Translations under genes and position numbers: made by a program | The notes under the pieces: generated by a model | Databases searched by the model: none | Told to the model about the DNA's origin: nothing | Seen by the model: only the letters and a program-made list of their open reading frames with translations | Source of the DNA: Rheinheimera sp. MM224 | GTDB lineage: Bacteria > Pseudomonadota > Gammaproteobacteria > Enterobacterales > Alteromonadaceae | Direction: 5' to 3' | Length of the DNA stretch: 64,000 nt | Assembly: GCF_947090785.1 (NCBI RefSeq) | Contig: NZ_OX352320.1 | Span: forward strand, 806,001 to 870,000 | In this document: positions 44,193 to 53,806 of the stretch, in pieces | How positions within the stretch are numbered: position 1 is the stretch's first letter | Layout of the letters: each line of letters begins with the position of its first letter

Positions 44193-46652
44193 ATGAGGGT
44201 GCTTAAGTTTGGTGGTTCGTCTCTGGCGTCGGTAACCCGCTTCCTCGAGGTGGCGGATATAGTGCAACAACAAATTGGCAATCAGAGCGTAGGCTTAGTG
44301 TTGTCTGCGCCTCAGGGCGTCACCAACTTACTGGTGGAACTGACGGATCTGGCCTTTTTAGGTTCTGACTATCAACCTCTTTTGCAGCAATGGAAGCAGC
44401 GTTTGGCTCAGTTAGTTTCAGAGGCTGCTTTGCGGGTAAGCGCTGAGCAATTAAACGCAGTGCAACAATTGGCTGACGAGCAGGAGCAAAAACTGACTGA
44501 ACGTTTGCAGGGCATCAGTTTATTAAGTTATTGCCCTGATCATATCAAAGCACAAATTTTAGGTATGGGTGAGCAGTTCAGCGTTTGCCTGATGACAGCT
44601 CTGTTTAAATCCCGTCAGGTCGATGTGGTGCTGCTGGACTCTGTGGCTTTGGTGAAAAGTCAGGGCGATTATTTAAATGCCGTGGCTGATATTCCTGCTT
44701 CTGAACAAACATTTGCCGCGGCCTTAGCTAAACAATCGGCTCAGGTCTATGTAATGGCCGGTTTTGTCTCCAGCAATGCGCAGGGTGAGCTGTGTTTATT
44801 AGGCCGTAATGGTTCTGACTACTCAGCTGCCATTGTCGCTGCTGCGGTAAAAGCTTCAGTCTGTGAAATCTGGACTGATGTCGATGGTGTCTACAGTGCC
44901 GATCCACGTCAGGTGAAACAAGCCAAACTGATTGACCATTTATCTTATGATGAAGCCATGGAGCTGTCGTATTTTGGTGCCAAAGTGCTGCATCCAAAAA
45001 CTATAGGCCCATTGGCGCGTTTTCAAATTCCTTGTTATATCAAAAACACCTTAAACCCTGCAGCACCCGGCACTTGTATTGATGCCGATAATAATGGTGA
45101 CTCGCTGGTTAAAGGCATTTCCAGCCTCGAGCATCTGGCGCTAATCACCGTCTCTGGCCCAGGCCTCAAAGGTGTGGTGGGTATGGCCTCGCGTGTTTTT
45201 GCCACTATGGCGCGTGAACAGGTGTCGGTCAGTTTAATCACTCAGTCGTCTTCTGAATTTAGTATCAGCTTCTGTGTGGCTCAGCTGGATTTAGCTTCAG
45301 CAAAAAAAGCACTGGAAGCCGAGTTTGAACTGGAGCTGCAAGGCAAGTTACTGCGGCCATTGCAAATTTTATCTGATATGGCCATTGTCAGTTTGGTCGG
45401 CGATGGCATGCGCCAGCACCGTGGTGTGGCGGCTAAGTTTTTTGCTTCTTTAGCGCAAGCTCGTGTCAACGTGGTGGCTATAGCGCAGGACAGCAGTGAA
45501 CGTTCTATCTCCGCTGTAGTAGAACAAAAAGCCTGTCAGAACGCAGTGAAGGTGTGCCATGAAAACTTCTTCAGCCATATCCCAAGTATCGATGTATTTC
45601 TGGTGGGTTGTGGTGTGGTGGGCAGCGAGTTACTGGCGCAGTTTCAGCGTCAGCAAGAGTTTTTACAGCAACGGAACGTCAAGCTGAAGGTGTATGGCAT
45701 CGCCAATTCCAAAACTTTGTTACTGGATGAAAAAGGCATAGATTTAAGCCAGTGGCAGCAACAGATGCAGCAGGCCAAAGCTAAGTTTTCTGTGGCAGAT
45801 TTAAGTCGTTTTGCGCAGGATCAGCATTTAACTAATCCGGTATTGATTGACTGCAGCAGTGCAGAACCTGTGGCTAATTTGTATGTCGATTTCTTAAAAG
45901 CCGGCTTCCATGTGGTCACTCCAAACAAAAAAGCCAATACGGGTTCGTTGGACTACTACCATCAGCTGCGTCAGGTGGCACAACAACATCGCCGTCGTTT
46001 CCTGTATGAAACTACGGTAGGCGCAGGCTTGCCGGTGATCGACACCTTGCAGGGTTTGTTTAATGCCGGTGACCAGTTGGTCGCTTTTGAAGGGATTTTA
46101 TCCGGCTCTTTATCCTACATTTTTGGTTTACTGGAACAGGGCCAGTCTTTATCTGAAGTCACCACTAAAGCACGGGAATTAGGCTTTACTGAGCCGGATC
46201 CCCGTGATGATTTGTCCGGTATGGATGTGGCGCGTAAGTTGCTGATTATGGCGCGTGAGTCTGGCTTGATGCTGAACTTAGCCGATGTCGAAGTTGAAGG
46301 TGTGTTGCCTGCCAACTTTGCGCCTGGCACAGATGTACCGACTTTTATGCAGCAGTTACCAGAGCTTGATAAGTCTTTTGCAGAACGTATCGCAGAGGCG
46401 AAAGCCAAAGGTCAGGTGCTGCGTTACATAGGTGAAATCAGCGAAGGTCGCTGCAAAGTCGCCATCAAAGCTTTGGATCTGGATCATCCATTAGCTAAAG
46501 TGAAAGACGGTGAAAATGCGCTGGCTATTCATACCCGTTATTACCAGCCTATTCCTTTTGTATTGCGTGGTTATGGTGCTGGTGCTGCGGTCACAGCAGC
46601 AGGTGTGTTTAGTGATGTAATGCGGACTTTGTCCTGGCAGCAGGAGATGTAA
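44193..46652 (+). CDS. thrA: Bifunctional aspartokinase/homoserine dehydrogenase I
   Basis: An 819-residue fusion that carries out the first and third steps from aspartate to threonine. The aspartokinase part (1 to about 290) opens with KFGGSSLAS and includes IWTDVDGVYSADPR. ACT regulatory domains follow (about 310-460), where threonine would feed back. The homoserine dehydrogenase part (about 465-819) starts with FLVGCGVVGSELL, with TPNKKANTG and a GILSGSLSYIFG segment. Length matches E. coli ThrA (820). thrB begins one base after the stop. Confidence 0.97.
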   Translation: MRVLKFGGSSLASVTRFLEVADIVQQQIGNQSVGLVLSAPQGVTNLLVELTDLAFLGSDYQPLLQQWKQRLAQLVSEAALRVSAEQLNAVQQLADEQEQKLTERLQGISLLSYCPDHIKAQILGMGEQFSVCLMTALFKSRQVDVVLLDSVALVKSQGDYLNAVADIPASEQTFAAALAKQSAQVYVMAGFVSSNAQGELCLLGRNGSDYSAAIVAAAVKASVCEIWTDVDGVYSADPRQVKQAKLIDHLSYDEAMELSYFGAKVLHPKTIGPLARFQIPCYIKNTLNPAAPGTCIDADNNGDSLVKGISSLEHLALITVSGPGLKGVVGMASRVFATMAREQVSVSLITQSSSEFSISFCVAQLDLASAKKALEAEFELELQGKLLRPLQILSDMAIVSLVGDGMRQHRGVAAKFFASLAQARVNVVAIAQDSSERSISAVVEQKACQNAVKVCHENFFSHIPSIDVFLVGCGVVGSELLAQFQRQQEFLQQRNVKLKVYGIANSKTLLLDEKGIDLSQWQQQMQQAKAKFSVADLSRFAQDQHLTNPVLIDCSSAEPVANLYVDFLKAGFHVVTPNKKANTGSLDYYHQLRQVAQQHRRRFLYETTVGAGLPVIDTLQGLFNAGDQLVAFEGILSGSLSYIFGLLEQGQSLSEVTTKARELGFTEPDPRDDLSGMDVARKLLIMARESGLMLNLADVEVEGVLPANFAPGTDVPTFMQQLPELDKSFAERIAEAKAKGQVLRYIGEISEGRCKVAIKALDLDHPLAKVKDGENALAIHTRYYQPIPFVLRGYGAGAAVTAAGVFSDVMRTLSWQQEM

Positions 46653-46653
46653 C

Positions 46654-47586
46654 ATGAAGTCGTATTTTGCGCCTGCGTCCACGGGGAATTTTTCTGTTGG
46701 ATTTGATTTATTAGGCGCTGCTTTTGAACCTGTAGATGGTTCTTTATTTGGCGATGAACTGCGTATCCACTCTGAGCAGGCTGAACTGAGTTTACAACTG
46801 ACCGGCCGTTATGTGCATCAGCTGCCGGGTGATACAGACGATAACTTAGTGCTGAAGTGTTTTTATGCCTTTGAAAAGACAATAGGCCGGACTTTGCCAC
46901 GGCTGCAACTGGAGCTGGTAAAGAACTTGCCGGTTGGTAGTGGTTTGGGTTCCAGCGCCTGTTCTATTGTCGTGGCCTGTTATGCCTTTAATGACTATTT
47001 CGGCAAACCTTTAGATGACTATCAGCTGTTGCAGCTGATGGCGCAACTGGAAGGCGGCGTCAGTGGTTCTGTGCATTACGATAACGTGGCTCCGTCCTTT
47101 TATGGCGGCTTATTGTTGATGCTGCCGGATAGCCCTTTGTTATGCCGGGCTTTGCCCTGGTTTGAACACTGGCAGGTGGTGCTTTGTTATCCGGGCACAG
47201 TGCTGTCGACCAAAGAAGCCCGCGCTGTATTGCCACAACAATTGACGCTGAAACACAGCATAGCTTTTGCCGGCATGTTAAGCCGTTTTATCAGTGCTTT
47301 GTATGCCAAAGATGAAACCGAAGCTTTTGCGGCTTTACAGGACTTAGTGGCTGAACCTGCCCGTCAGCACCTTATGCCGGAATTGTTGCTTATACGTGAA
47401 AAGTTAACAGCCCAAGGTATAGGCCATGTGGGGATCTCAGGCGCTGGCCCTACTATTTTTGCGGTCTGTCAAAATGATACTCAGGCCAAATTTGCCGCTG
47501 ATTATTTACAACAGCATTACGCTAAAAACTCAGATGCCATCACGACAGTCTGTCGTCTGGCGAGACAAGGCGCACGTGCGCTGTAG
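46654..47586 (+). CDS. thrB: Homoserine kinase
   Basis: Phosphorylates homoserine in threonine synthesis. A 310-residue GHMP kinase with the ATP loop PVGSGLGSSA at residues 93-102, an N-terminal ASTGNFSVGFDLLG and a C-terminal GISGAGPTIFAV. The size matches E. coli ThrB. It lies one base after thrA and nine bases before thrC. Confidence 0.97.
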   Translation: MKSYFAPASTGNFSVGFDLLGAAFEPVDGSLFGDELRIHSEQAELSLQLTGRYVHQLPGDTDDNLVLKCFYAFEKTIGRTLPRLQLELVKNLPVGSGLGSSACSIVVACYAFNDYFGKPLDDYQLLQLMAQLEGGVSGSVHYDNVAPSFYGGLLLMLPDSPLLCRALPWFEHWQVVLCYPGTVLSTKEARAVLPQQLTLKHSIAFAGMLSRFISALYAKDETEAFAALQDLVAEPARQHLMPELLLIREKLTAQGIGHVGISGAGPTIFAVCQNDTQAKFAADYLQQHYAKNSDAITTVCRLARQGARAL

Positions 47587-47595
47587 GATGTAAAA

Positions 47596-48885
47596 ATGCA
47601 ATTAACAAATACTAAAGTCGCTTCACAACAAGTTAGTTTTTTGGATGCAGTGCGTATTGGTTTGGGTGAGCAGCAGGGGCTATTTTTCCCAACCCAGTGG
47701 CCAACTCTGGATATTGAGGCTTTATTAGAACTACCTTTTGTCGAGCGCAGCGCAAAAGTATTGGAAGCTTTAATTGGCGACGAGCTTTCTGCCGAACAAA
47801 TTCATCAGATGGTGAGTTTGGCTTTTCAGTTTCCAGCCCCTTTGGCGCAAGTCACGGATGATGTGGCCTGCTTAGAGTTATTCCATGGCCCGACTTTAGC
47901 TTTTAAAGACTTTGGTGGCCGCTTTATGGCGCAGGCGTTAATTCAGGCGCAAAAGCAGCAGAATGTCAGTAAAACTACTATTGTCACCGCCACTTCAGGT
48001 GATACAGGTGCGGCTGTGGCTCATGCCTTTTATCAGCAGGCCGGTGTGGACGTGGTGATTTTATTTCCAAAAGGAAAAATCAGCCCGTTGCAAGAGAAAC
48101 TGTTTACTACTTTAGGTCACAACATCCATACACTGGCGGTAGACGCCGATTTTGACCAGTGCCAGGCGCTGGTGAAAGATGTATTTAACGACCGTGATTT
48201 AGTCAAACAGCTGAATATCAACTCAGCCAACTCTATTAATATCAGCCGTTTATTTGCACAGATTTGTTATTATTTTGAAGCTGTGGCTCAGGTACCAAAA
48301 GATAAACGCGATCAAATTGTCATTGCTGTGCCTAGTGGTAACTTTGGTAATTTGACTGCGGGTTTGATTGCCAAGGTGTTAGGTTTACCTATCAAACGTA
48401 TGATAGCCGCCACTAACTTAAATGACACTGTGCCACGCTATTGGAAAGAGGGGCAGTGGACACCGCATAAAACTATCCCGACTTTATCCAATGCGATGGA
48501 CGTCAGCGCACCAAATAACTGGCCACGAGTCGAGGCTTTATTGGCGCAGGGTAAAATTTGCCGCGACGATTTAGAAGCTGTGATGGTGGATGAAGAAGAT
48601 ACCCAAGTGTCGATGCGTCAGTTAGCACATCTAGGTTATGTCAGCGAACCTCATGCTGCTATTGCCTACAAAGCCTTAAAGCGTAGTTTGCAGGACGGCG
48701 AATTTGGTATTTTCTTAGGCACTGCTCATCCGGCTAAATTTAAAGAGCAGGTCGAAAATATCCTTGGCAGTCCTATAGCTCTGCCGCCTGAATTAGCAGC
48801 AGTTGCATCAGAGGCAAGTTTAAGTGCAGATATGGCGCCGGATTTTGTACAATTACGCCAATTCTTACTGACTCTGGATAAATAA
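47596..48885 (+). CDS. thrC: Threonine synthase
   Basis: The PLP enzyme that makes threonine from phosphohomoserine. The Schiff-base lysine is Lys104 in LAFKDFGGRF. SGDTGAAVAHAF and PSGNFGNLTAGL are the phosphate-binding and PLP-ring segments. It has 429 residues, as usual for the short form. It is the last thr gene; ung follows three bases after the stop and may be co-transcribed. Confidence 0.97.
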   Translation: MQLTNTKVASQQVSFLDAVRIGLGEQQGLFFPTQWPTLDIEALLELPFVERSAKVLEALIGDELSAEQIHQMVSLAFQFPAPLAQVTDDVACLELFHGPTLAFKDFGGRFMAQALIQAQKQQNVSKTTIVTATSGDTGAAVAHAFYQQAGVDVVILFPKGKISPLQEKLFTTLGHNIHTLAVDADFDQCQALVKDVFNDRDLVKQLNINSANSINISRLFAQICYYFEAVAQVPKDKRDQIVIAVPSGNFGNLTAGLIAKVLGLPIKRMIAATNLNDTVPRYWKEGQWTPHKTIPTLSNAMDVSAPNNWPRVEALLAQGKICRDDLEAVMVDEEDTQVSMRQLAHLGYVSEPHAAIAYKALKRSLQDGEFGIFLGTAHPAKFKEQVENILGSPIALPPELAAVASEASLSADMAPDFVQLRQFLLTLDK

Positions 48886-48888
48886 ACT

Positions 48889-49551
48889 GTGTCTTTAAAC
48901 TGGCAAGACGTGATTGGGGCTGAAAAAAATCAGCCCTATTTTCTGCAAACTATGGATTACTTAAAGCAACAACGTGCCGCAGGGCAGGTGATTTATCCAC
49001 CTGAAGCACTGGTGTTTAATGCCTTTAAGCTGACGCCTTTTGCAGAGATGAAAGTGGTGGTGATAGGGCAGGACCCCTACCATGGTCCGAATCAGGCTCA
49101 TGGCTTAAGTTTTTCTGTGCCTGCAGGAGTGGCTATTCCACCTTCGCTGCGCAATATCTATAAAGAGCTGGCGCTGGAATATGTTGATTTTCAGACCCCA
49201 AAGCATGGTTGTCTGGAAAGCTGGGCGCAGCAGGGGGTGTTGTTACTCAATACTGCCTTGACTGTGGTGGCGAACGAAGCCAACTCACACCGTAACTTAG
49301 GCTGGGAGCAGTTTACTGATCAAGTGATCCGGGCTATCAGTGCCAATGCAGAAGGTATAGTGTTTTTGTTATGGGGCAGTCATGCGATTAAAAAATCACA
49401 GCTGATCGATAAAACCAAACACCATATACTGACCGCACCTCATCCATCCCCTTTATCAGCGCACCGCGGCTTTTTAGGCTGTGGACACTTTGCAAAGGCG
49501 AATGAGCTACTCGAACAGCAGGGTAAACCCCCTATCCGCTGGCAAGTATAA
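48889..49551 (+). CDS. ung: Uracil-DNA glycosylase
   Basis: Removes uracil from DNA in base excision repair. A 220-residue family 1 enzyme: [17 protein letters not shown] contains the catalytic Asp62, and [11 protein letters not shown] contains His185, in close register with E. coli Asp64 and His187. The start is GTG at 48889, three bases after thrC; no ribosome site is visible beyond the thrC end, so translation may depend on coupling. Confidence 0.96.
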   Translation: MSLNWQDVIGAEKNQPYFLQTMDYLKQQRAAGQVIYPPEALVFNAFKLTPFAEMKVVVIGQDPYHGPNQAHGLSFSVPAGVAIPPSLRNIYKELALEYVDFQTPKHGCLESWAQQGVLLLNTALTVVANEANSHRNLGWEQFTDQVIRAISANAEGIVFLLWGSHAIKKSQLIDKTKHHILTAPHPSPLSAHRGFLGCGHFAKANELLEQQGKPPIRWQV

Positions 49552-49615
49552 ATAGACATAGAGCGGGCAGGGATAAACCCAGCCCCCGTATTCAGAGCCT
49601 GAATGACAGCTAAAT

Positions 49616-49643
49616 AAAAAGCCCCGACATTGCTGCCGGGGCT
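49616..49643 (-). terminator. Terminator of the DUF3545 gene
   Basis: AGCCCCG (49620-49626) and CGGGGCT (49637-49643) pair around a 10-base loop. The A5 run at 49616-49620 gives a T tail on the minus strand just after the DUF3545 stop. In the plus direction there is no T tract, so ung lacks a clear terminator of its own. Confidence 0.85.
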
Positions 49644-49647
49644 CAAT

Positions 49648-49824
49648 TTAACTTAATTCGATGTCTACTAATTCAGGTTCTATGGTCCAGTCTATATCTT
49701 CTAGTTCTCGTTTTAAGCGCTGGCGTTCTTTGACTGCTTCAATTTCTCGCCACTTGCGTTTGACTGCACGGCTCTTCGTCGCAGGACGCTCCAACATATT
49801 CAGTAAGTCTTCGAAGCTTTCCAT
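49648..49824 (-). CDS. DUF3545 family small protein
   Basis: A 58-residue gene. The protein begins MESFEDLLNMLERPATKSR, is strongly basic and helical in the middle (KRKWREIEAVKERQRLKREL), and ends acidic (DWTIEPELVDIELS). I recognise it as DUF3545, a family of short proteins in Shewanella, Vibrio and relatives with no known function. AGAGGGG lies about six bases before the ATG. A terminator follows the stop on the same strand. It is downstream of pgi on the minus strand. Confidence 0.85.
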   Translation of the reverse strand: MESFEDLLNMLERPATKSRAVKRKWREIEAVKERQRLKRELEDIDWTIEPELVDIELS

Positions 49825-49906
49825 GGTTGCCCCTCTGAGTTGTTGTTATTTTCAACAAATTAGTACCACACTTTGTCTAAAAATAAAATAACTCTTTGAC
49901 ACAAAT

Positions 49907-49936
49907 ATGAACGAAAAATGAATGTTTTTCGTTCAT
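49907..49936. promoter_or_regulatory. AT-rich 12-bp inverted repeat between pgi and the DUF3545 gene
   Basis: ATGAACGAAAAA (49907-49918) and TTTTTCGTTCAT (49925-49936) pair perfectly around six bases, nine bases after the pgi stop. It could be a weak terminator for pgi or an operator about 80 bases upstream of the DUF3545 start. Confidence 0.5.
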
Positions 49937-49944
49937 TCAACAGG

Positions 49945-51570
49945 TTAGCCCAAGTTCAACTGCTTAAATTTTGCGATAAGTGCCTCTGTGGACGCATCAA
50001 AGTTATTTTTTTGTTGATCAGATAACACCTGATAAATAGGCGTCGACAGCTGTTTACCCAGCTCAACACCCCACTGATCAAAAGAGTTGATATTCCACAA
50101 AACACCCTGACAAAACACCTTCTGCTCATAAAGCGCTATTAAGGCGCCTAAGTAATAAGGTGATAATTCTGGCAGCAATAAAGTATTGCTTGGCTTATTA
50201 CCAGGAGACACTTTATGTGGTGCCAAAGCAATGGCTTCAGCTTCTGATGCGCCACTTGCCAGTACTTCAGCTTTGGCTTCTTCAAAGGTTTTGCCTTGCA
50301 TCAAGGCCTGAGTTTGGGCAAAGCAGTGCGCTGCTAATCTGTGGTGATGATCTTTGAGCTCGTGACTGACTTTGGCCGGCAGAATAAAGTCTGACGGCAC
50401 AGCCAGCACACTTTGGTGCAATAACTGATGATACGCATGCTGACCATTGGTGCCTGCATCCCCCCAAATCACCGGGGCTGTGGCATCTGTGAGTGGCTTG
50501 CCATCAAGATCCACCCCTTTACCATTACTTTCCATATCCAGTTGCTGCACGTAAGAAGGCAGGAAACGTAAATAATGGCTGTACGGCAGTAAGGCTTGCG
50601 CCTGACAACCTTTAGCATTGATATACCAGACGCCAAGCAAAGCCAAAATCACCGGCATATTCTGCTCAAGAGGTGCTTGGATAAAATGCTGGTCCATATC
50701 ACGGGCGCCTTTGAGCAGTTGTTGAAACTGCTCCATGCCCAACTGCAATGCAACAGGGAAGCCTATAGCAGACCATAACGAATAACGTCCACCCACCCAG
50801 TCCCACATCGGCAGAATATGTTGTGCCACTATGCCAAATTCAGCTGCGGCTTTGATATTGGACGAAGTAGCCCAGAAATGCTGCGCTATAGCGGCTTTGT
50901 CTGCACCTTTGTCTATGAACCACTGCCGCACAGCCAAGGCGTTTTGTTTAGTTTCTTCAGTACCAAAAGACTTAGAGGCGACAAACACCAGCGTAGTGGC
51001 AGGGTTTAAAGCTTTGACTACATCAGAGACGACGGCACCATCTATATTGCCGGCAAAGTGAATACGCACAGGGCTTTTGTTAAAAGGCTCTAAAGCTTCA
51101 CAGGCCATTTGTGGGCCCAGTAAAGAGCCACCAATACCAATCCAAATCAGATCGGTAATAGCATCGCCCTGATAGCCTTTGTATTCACCATTATGCAGCT
51201 GGCCAATCAGCTCTGCCATTTGTGTATGGCAGGCCTGAATTTCAGGCTGTAAATCCACACCATCTAATACTAAAGGCGTTTTTGTGTCTGCACGTAACGC
51301 CATATGCCAGACGGCACGTTGTTCCGTGTTATTTATTTTATCGCCACTTAGCATCTGCTGAGTTTTGCTTTGGATCTGGCTTTGTTTTGCCAGCTCCAAC
51401 AGCTTTTGCCAGATGCCATCTGTGATCAGGTTTTTGGCAAAATCCAGATGAATACCACAGGCATTGACCTGGAATTTCTCAGCCCGCTTTGGGTCTGCAG
51501 CAAACTGCTGACGCAATGACAAAGGCTGTTGTGCCAGCTGTTTCAATTCAGCCCAAAGTGCAGACGACAT
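49945..51570 (-). CDS. pgi: Glucose-6-phosphate isomerase
   Basis: Interconverts glucose-6-phosphate and fructose-6-phosphate. About 541 residues, near the E. coli size (549). It shows the family signatures GIGGSLLGPQMA, FVASKSFGTEETKQNA, WDWVGGRYSLWSAIG and GKGVDLDGK. The ATG at 51570 or the one before it at 51573 could be the start. It lies downstream of tal on the same strand, so two central sugar-phosphate enzymes share this stretch. Confidence 0.97.
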   Translation of the reverse strand: MSSALWAELKQLAQQPLSLRQQFAADPKRAEKFQVNACGIHLDFAKNLITDGIWQKLLELAKQSQIQSKTQQMLSGDKINNTEQRAVWHMALRADTKTPLVLDGVDLQPEIQACHTQMAELIGQLHNGEYKGYQGDAITDLIWIGIGGSLLGPQMACEALEPFNKSPVRIHFAGNIDGAVVSDVVKALNPATTLVFVASKSFGTEETKQNALAVRQWFIDKGADKAAIAQHFWATSSNIKAAAEFGIVAQHILPMWDWVGGRYSLWSAIGFPVALQLGMEQFQQLLKGARDMDQHFIQAPLEQNMPVILALLGVWYINAKGCQAQALLPYSHYLRFLPSYVQQLDMESNGKGVDLDGKPLTDATAPVIWGDAGTNGQHAYHQLLHQSVLAVPSDFILPAKVSHELKDHHHRLAAHCFAQTQALMQGKTFEEAKAEVLASGASEAEAIALAPHKVSPGNKPSNTLLLPELSPYYLGALIALYEQKVFCQGVLWNINSFDQWGVELGKQLSTPIYQVLSDQQKNNFDASTEALIAKFKQLNLG

Positions 51571-51609
51571 CATATAAACTCCTGTAGTGATCCGATGGTG
51601 ATAAAAATT

Positions 51610-51680
51610 AAGCCTGTATTTAGACCTGTAATTAAGCCTTTGATTGGGCCTGTAATTAAGCCTGTAATTGCGCCTGAATT
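51610..51680. repeat. Degenerate 12-bp minisatellite across the tal stop codon
   Basis: Six consecutive units close to AAGCCTGTAATT: 51610-51621, 51622-51633, 51634-51645, 51646-51657, 51658-51669, and an 11-base copy at 51670-51680. The tal stop (51656-51658) lies between copies. On the coding strand several units read in frame as Leu-Gln-Ala or similar followed by TAA. The array fills most of the tal-pgi gap. Confidence 0.85.
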
Positions 51681-52612
51681 AAACTTTCCAGCTTACGTTG
51701 GTCAATGGCAAATTTACGGATACCTTCCGACAGTTTTTCGGTGGCCATTGCATCTTCATTCAACGCCCAGCGGAATTCTGCTTCAGTCAAAGCCGCAGTT
51801 TCTTTGGCGGTAGCACCTGTATCTTGCAGATGAACTGTTAAGCTGCCTTGCTGCTGGCTTAATTCTTCCAGTAATCCAGGGCTGATGGTTAAGCGGTCGC
51901 AGCCTGCTAAAGCTAATACTTCGCCGATATTACGGAAGCTTGCACCCATCACCACAGTTTTGTGGCCATAAGTTTTGAAGTAACGATAAATTTCACGCAC
52001 TGAAACCACACCTGGATCGGTTTCTGCTGTGTAGTCTTGTTTGGTGTTGGCTTTGTACCAGTCCAGAATACGGCCAACAAAAGGAGAAATTAAGAATATG
52101 CCAGCTTCAGCACAAGCACGGGCTTGCGCCATATGGAACAGCAGCGTCAGGTTACACTGAATACCTTGTTGCTCAAGATGGCGGGCGGCCTGAATACCTT
52201 CCCAGGTTGAGGCTATTTTGATCAAGATGCGATCTTTACTGATGCCATTTTCCTGATACAAAGCCACCAGTTGCAGCGCCTTGTTGATGCTGGCCTGAGT
52301 ATCAAAAGATAAACGGGCATCCACTTCAGTAGAAACACGACCCGGCACTAACTTGCTGATCTGAGTGCCGATATCTACTGCAAACTTATCGCTGGCTATG
52401 CTGACCTGTGTTGCCAGATCTGAGCTTTTGCTTTTGGCATAAGCCACAGCCTGAGCCAACAACGGTTTGGAAAACTCCAGTTGGCTGGCGTTGAGTAACA
52501 AAGACGGATTTGTTGTAGCGTCTACAGGGCGGAATTGTTCAATGGCGCCTAAGTCACCACTGTCGACCACGACAGTAGTCACTGCTTTTAACTGTTCAAG
52601 TAAAGTGCTCAT
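51656..52612 (-). CDS. tal: Transaldolase
   Basis: Moves a three-carbon unit between sugar phosphates in the pentose phosphate pathway. It has 318 residues, as in E. coli TalB (317). The Schiff-base lysine is Lys132 in [13 protein letters not shown], the same number as in TalB, and VDARLSFD and TTNPSLLL are further signatures. The last eight codons (LIQAQLQA) are built from the 12-bp minisatellite, so the C-terminal tail may vary between strains. The neighbourhood thrABC ... yaaA ... tal recalls the E. coli thr-yaaA-talB region. Confidence 0.96.
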   Translation of the reverse strand: MSTLLEQLKAVTTVVVDSGDLGAIEQFRPVDATTNPSLLLNASQLEFSKPLLAQAVAYAKSKSSDLATQVSIASDKFAVDIGTQISKLVPGRVSTEVDARLSFDTQASINKALQLVALYQENGISKDRILIKIASTWEGIQAARHLEQQGIQCNLTLLFHMAQARACAEAGIFLISPFVGRILDWYKANTKQDYTAETDPGVVSVREIYRYFKTYGHKTVVMGASFRNIGEVLALAGCDRLTISPGLLEELSQQQGSLTVHLQDTGATAKETAALTEAEFRWALNEDAMATEKLSEGIRKFAIDQRKLESLIQAQLQA

Positions 52613-52907
52613 ATTGTTTTATTACCGTTTTTCTGATCACAAGTCAGTGATGTGGGGCTTAATACTAAATAAATGTAGGAAAATTACAACATAAAAACAG
52701 GCTTTTGCGGCAAGTTTCCCTCATTCGGAATTCTGTTTATTTTACTGGTCGCAGCCTTATTCTATAAGGCCTGCATACGGATCTGAGCTTACCATGAAAA
52801 AAAGTAAAAACCATGTCTAAGCCGCGTCCGTATTGAGTTTTGTTGTCGAGCTAAAACTTTTAATTTGATATAGTCTCCAACCTTAGTTGTAGAGGAAGCC
52901 AAAGCCC

Positions 52908-53687
52908 ATGTTGATGGTGATATCACCCGCCAAAGATTTAGATTACCAAAGTCCGCTATCAGTTACCGCCTTTAGCCAGCCCGCTTTGCTGGAGCAAAGC
53001 CTTGAGTTGATGCCCTATTGCCGCGATCTGACACCTGTCCAACTCTCAGGTTTAATGCATATCAGTGACAAACTGGCAGGCCTTAATGCTGCACGTTTTG
53101 CCCAGTGGTCTACACCTTTTACACCGGATAATGCCCGTCAGGCTTTGTTTGCTTTTAATGGGGATGTGTATCAGGGCTTGCAAGCGTCCAGCCTGAAACA
53201 AAAAGATCTGGACTATGCCCAGCAGCATTTACGCATTTTAAGTGGTTTATATGGGGTGTTACGGCCTTTGGATCTGATGCAGCCTTATCGTCTGGAGATG
53301 GGTACTTCGTTAGAAAATGGCCGTGGTAAAAATTTATATCAGTTCTGGGGCGAACGCATCAGCACTGAACTGAATCAACAGCTGGAGCAGCTAAATTCAG
53401 AGTTTTTGCTGAACTTAGCATCACAGGAATACTTTAAAGCTGTGGACAAAAAAGCCCTGAAGGCCAAAGTAGTGAATGTGGAATTTAAAGATTTCAAAAA
53501 TGGTCAGTATAAAATCATCAGCTTTTTCGCCAAAAAAGCCCGTGGCCTGATGGCTCGTTATGTGATTGAGCAACAGATTGATCAGCTGGATGGCTTAAAG
53601 GAATTTAACAGTGCTGGCTATCAGTTTAGCAGCGCCGAATCCAAAGCCGACAAACTGGTGTTTACACGGATGCAACAGTCCGACTGA
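52908..53687 (+). CDS. yaaA: Peroxide stress protein YaaA
   Basis: A 259-residue member of the YaaA/DUF328 family, which in E. coli limits free iron and DNA damage under peroxide stress. The start [17 protein letters not shown], then [36 protein letters not shown] and [18 protein letters not shown] are all family hallmarks. AGAGGAAG precedes the ATG. Its closeness to tal and thrABC matches E. coli. The 295 bp between tal and yaaA hold no recognisable gene. Confidence 0.95.
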   Translation: MLMVISPAKDLDYQSPLSVTAFSQPALLEQSLELMPYCRDLTPVQLSGLMHISDKLAGLNAARFAQWSTPFTPDNARQALFAFNGDVYQGLQASSLKQKDLDYAQQHLRILSGLYGVLRPLDLMQPYRLEMGTSLENGRGKNLYQFWGERISTELNQQLEQLNSEFLLNLASQEYFKAVDKKALKAKVVNVEFKDFKNGQYKIISFFAKKARGLMARYVIEQQIDQLDGLKEFNSAGYQFSSAESKADKLVFTRMQQSD

Positions 53688-53717
53688 TACTTCGCAATCT
53701 TTGCGCTAAATAACCGG

Positions 53718-53744
53718 AAAAGCCGCAGAAAACTGCGGCTTTTT
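53718..53744 (+). terminator. Terminator of yaaA
   Basis: AAAAGCCGCAG and CTGCGGCTTTT form an 11-bp perfect stem around AAAA, with a T5 tail. Confidence 0.92.
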
Positions 53745-53806
53745 AGTGCGCTTTTTTAATTGGCTTTTGCTAAAATGCGCGGCTCTATTGATCCGAGTGT
53801 TGCCCT

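Noticed and set aside
49661..49891. 76-residue plus-strand ORF after ung
   Set aside because: It is antisense to the DUF3545 gene, which has a ribosome site, a family match and a terminator.
51529..51813. 94-residue plus-strand ORF with repeated Ile-Lys-Pro-type residues
   Set aside because: Its repeat is only the 12-bp minisatellite read on the wrong strand. It overlaps tal and has no ribosome site.
52613..52907. Small RNA or gene between tal and yaaA
   Set aside because: No terminator, no ribosome site and only very short frames were found.
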